Shown here in pieces: positions 62,481 to 64,000 of a stretch of DNA of 64,000 nucleotides. Positions within the stretch are counted from its first letter, which is position 1. Each line of letters begins with the position of its first letter. This DNA comes from Nitrospira sp. Lineage in GTDB: Bacteria; Nitrospirota; Nitrospiria; Nitrospirales; Nitrospiraceae. The stretch covers positions 3,768,001 to 3,832,000 of the forward strand of contig JBAOHZ010000009.1 of the NCBI GenBank assembly GCA_037045225.1. The letters run 5' to 3'. Both the position numbers and the translations under genes were made by a program. The notes under the pieces are model-generated. The model ran no database searches. It was given only the letters and a program-made list of their open reading frames with translations, and had not been told where the DNA came from.

Positions 62481-63113
62481 ATGAAGAAGATGCAGGCAGT
62501 TTTGCTTACCGGCACATTTGCGGTGGCGGCGTTGGCCGGTGGATGTTCGGGGCACAATGCCCAACAGGGTGGTCCGCTGGCCCGGACGGATACGCCGATT
62601 CAGGAGGTCAAGGATCTTCCAAAGTGGGTTACTCAAAAAGGAGCGGCGTTCAGCGGCGAGCGTCGCGTGTTGTATGGGGTCGGCAACAGCGCAGGCATCT
62701 TCAACCCGTCGTTGCGCCGAAAAGCGGCGGAAGGACAATCTCGAAACGATCTTGCGTCGACCCTGCAGGTCTACGTCGCCGGCCTTCAGAAGCAGTACAT
62801 GGCCGAAACGACCGCAGGGAGTATGGATAAGACGAGCGTGGAGCAGCATATCCAAGATACGTTCAAACAAGTGACGGAAGCGACGCTGGTCGGGGCTCAG
62901 ATCGTCGAATATTGGGAGAATCCTCAGCGGAACGAGGCCTATGCACTGGCGCGGCTTGATATTGAACAATTCATGGAAATTATGCGGAGCTACAAAGCCG
63001 CCAGCGGGCAATTCCAAGAATTAGATGCCAATATGCGCGAATTCGTCAGAAAGAATGCTGATAAGGCCCACGATGAGTTGAACCTAGAGTTGGACCGTCG
63101 GAAAAAGAGCTAG
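62481..63113 (+). CDS. LPP20 family lipoprotein
   Basis: A 210-residue lipoprotein (lipobox AGGC). VLYGVGNSAGIFNPSLRRKA followed by AEGQSRNDLASTLQVYV is the clearest LPP20 core of the three in this run. The C-terminal part is helical and charged. A strong SD (AGGAGGAGG) precedes the ATG. Third LPP20-like member of the cluster. Confidence 0.88.
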   Translation: MKKMQAVLLTGTFAVAALAGGCSGHNAQQGGPLARTDTPIQEVKDLPKWVTQKGAAFSGERRVLYGVGNSAGIFNPSLRRKAAEGQSRNDLASTLQVYVAGLQKQYMAETTAGSMDKTSVEQHIQDTFKQVTEATLVGAQIVEYWENPQRNEAYALARLDIEQFMEIMRSYKAASGQFQELDANMREFVRKNADKAHDELNLELDRRKKS

Positions 63114-63280
63114 CGGAAGGAATGCCGCTCAACCCTGAGGGGGACGGATGGCTGCGGGGGCGGAGTCTTACTGAGACCCGCAGCCGGCCACCACGTGTAG
63201 CGAGCAATGCGAACGGTCAATTGTGGGCGATAGCACAGCAGCAAACGGCGCCTGTAAGGGGGCACGAAGGAGGCTACACC

Positions 63281-63784
63281 ATGACGACAAGGAAAGAAAT
63301 TGGTCTTCTGAAAAGTAGCATCGGTCCTGCTGGGGCGTTGCTCTCGCTCCTGTTGCTCTGCGGAGGAAGGGCGGAGGCGGTGTCCTCTCTGCAAGATGGA
63401 TGGCTCATCACGCCGCAGGAGGCGGCGGCGCAGGCGGCTGAGTCTCCCGGCGGAAGCGTCCTCGATGTGGGGCGGCAGGAAAGCAACATGGGCCCGACCA
63501 TCGAAATTCTGAAGCCCAGCGACGGCGGGAAAGCGTCAGGACCGATCGAAATCCAAATCAACTTTGTGCCAAAGACAGGACCGGTGGATGTGAACAGTCT
63601 CAAAGTCTCGGTGGTGAAGTTCTTGTCCATCGACATCACCGACCGGCTGCGGGATTTTGTCTCCCCGTCGGGGATTCAAGTAAAAGAAGCGAAGATTCCA
63701 GCGGGCAAGCACATCGTGCGCATCAGTGTGGCGGATACTCAGGGGGCACGAAGCGTCAAGGAGATCGAGTTTGAGGTGTTGTGA
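63281..63784 (+). CDS. Secreted protein with Ig-like beta domain
   Basis: A 167-residue protein with a signal peptide (LLSLLLLCGGRAEA). The mature part has the layout of a small immunoglobulin-like or Big-type beta sandwich (TIEILKPSDGGKASGPIEIQ, HIVRISVADTQGARSVKEI). The ATG at 63281 has GAAGGAGG upstream. Likely an accessory envelope protein of the same cluster. Confidence 0.7.
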   Translation: MTTRKEIGLLKSSIGPAGALLSLLLLCGGRAEAVSSLQDGWLITPQEAAAQAAESPGGSVLDVGRQESNMGPTIEILKPSDGGKASGPIEIQINFVPKTGPVDVNSLKVSVVKFLSIDITDRLRDFVSPSGIQVKEAKIPAGKHIVRISVADTQGARSVKEIEFEVL

Positions 63785-63823
63785 CGAAGGCGCAGGCGCC
63801 CAGGGAAGGGAGACCGTACGACC

Positions 63824-64000
63824 ATGGACAAGAACAGAGAGGGCGAGGACAGCATGAAACGGCGGAGGGGCGCGACTTTCTTGACCTTTCTCGGTCTCAG
63901 GTGGGTGATGACTGCGCTGTCCCTCTGCATCGCGGCTCCGGCAGGGGCCTCGACGCCGGCCCAAATTTACGCCACGGCTGCCCCGGCGGTGGTCCTGGTC
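63824..64000 (+). CDS. Start of a secreted trypsin-like serine protease (partial)
   Basis: The frame is open to the window end and gives 59 residues: a charged N-terminus, a hydrophobic signal (LTFLGLRWVMTALSLCIAAPAGA) and then TPAQIYATAAPAVVLV, the usual beginning of HtrA/DegP-like or trypsin-like domains. The catalytic triad would lie beyond the window. An ATG at 63854 is also possible. The call is tentative. Confidence 0.5.
   Translation, partial: MDKNREGEDSMKRRRGATFLTFLGLRWVMTALSLCIAAPAGASTPAQIYATAAPAVVLV

Overview
The window reads as a chromosomal segment of a GC-rich, free-living Gram-negative bacterium, most probably genus Nitrospira (phylum Nitrospirota). This rests on gene content and recalled protein similarity, not on a marker gene: there is no rRNA or nxr gene here. 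Supporting signs are a soluble NAD-linked formate dehydrogenase with FocA, many lipoproteins, several UspA proteins, MiaB/MtaB, a B12-dependent ribonucleotide reductase, and compact genes on both strands with good Shine-Dalgarno sites. I saw no rRNA, tRNA, CRISPR array, transposase or phage gene.

Layout. 1-6.9 kb: end of a DUF748-type protein, a pentapeptide-repeat protein, a 1-Cys peroxiredoxin, a B12-binding radical SAM protein, an HD-GYP protein, a secreted cyclase-family hydrolase and a DsbA-like protein. 7-14.4 kb: a divergent ClpX, small membrane proteins, a lipoprotein, MsrB and Lon. 14.5-20.3 kb: a repeat lipoprotein coupled to a trehalose-phosphate-synthase-like GT20, an RlmL-type methyltransferase and a zinc-ribbon Nudix protein. 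20.5-23.4 kb is an accessory-like stretch: a RelE-type toxin-antitoxin pair with a Cys-less IscA-like gene, an ECF sigma factor with a Cys-rich tail divergent from a 12-Cys metallothionein-like gene, and a HigBA module next to a truncated duplicate of the following nuclease gene. 23.5-28.3 kb: an SbcCD/YhaON-like pair.

28.3-38.3 kb: an SDR, a YaaH-type membrane protein, PilZ, MutY, MutT, a 3'-5' exonuclease, lipoproteins, and the overlapping miaB/mtaB genes. 38.4-43.3 kb: a stress cluster of three UspA proteins, an alpha/beta hydrolase, a short MgtE and a cupredoxin. 45.1-50.7 kb: a formate module (NuoE-like, NuoF-like, molybdopterin catalytic subunit, FocA) that should take up formate and pass its electrons to NAD+. 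50.8-57.7 kb: an AmpG-like transporter, small membrane proteins, and nrdJ behind two well-spaced NrdR boxes. 57.7-58.5 kb: an A/T-richer stretch with no convincing gene. 58.5-64 kb: a co-directional run of secreted proteins with three LPP20-like lipoproteins, ending in a truncated trypsin-like protease.

Two families of short degenerate intergenic repeats recur through the window. One is built on AGAGCGTATGGC and its complement at four loci; the other uses words such as ACGTGAAACG. The most interesting spots are the self-sensing ECF/metallothionein pair, the HigBA insertion with its 84-bp flanking duplication, the LPP20 envelope cluster, the GNDxY-repeat lipoprotein and the intergenic repeat families.
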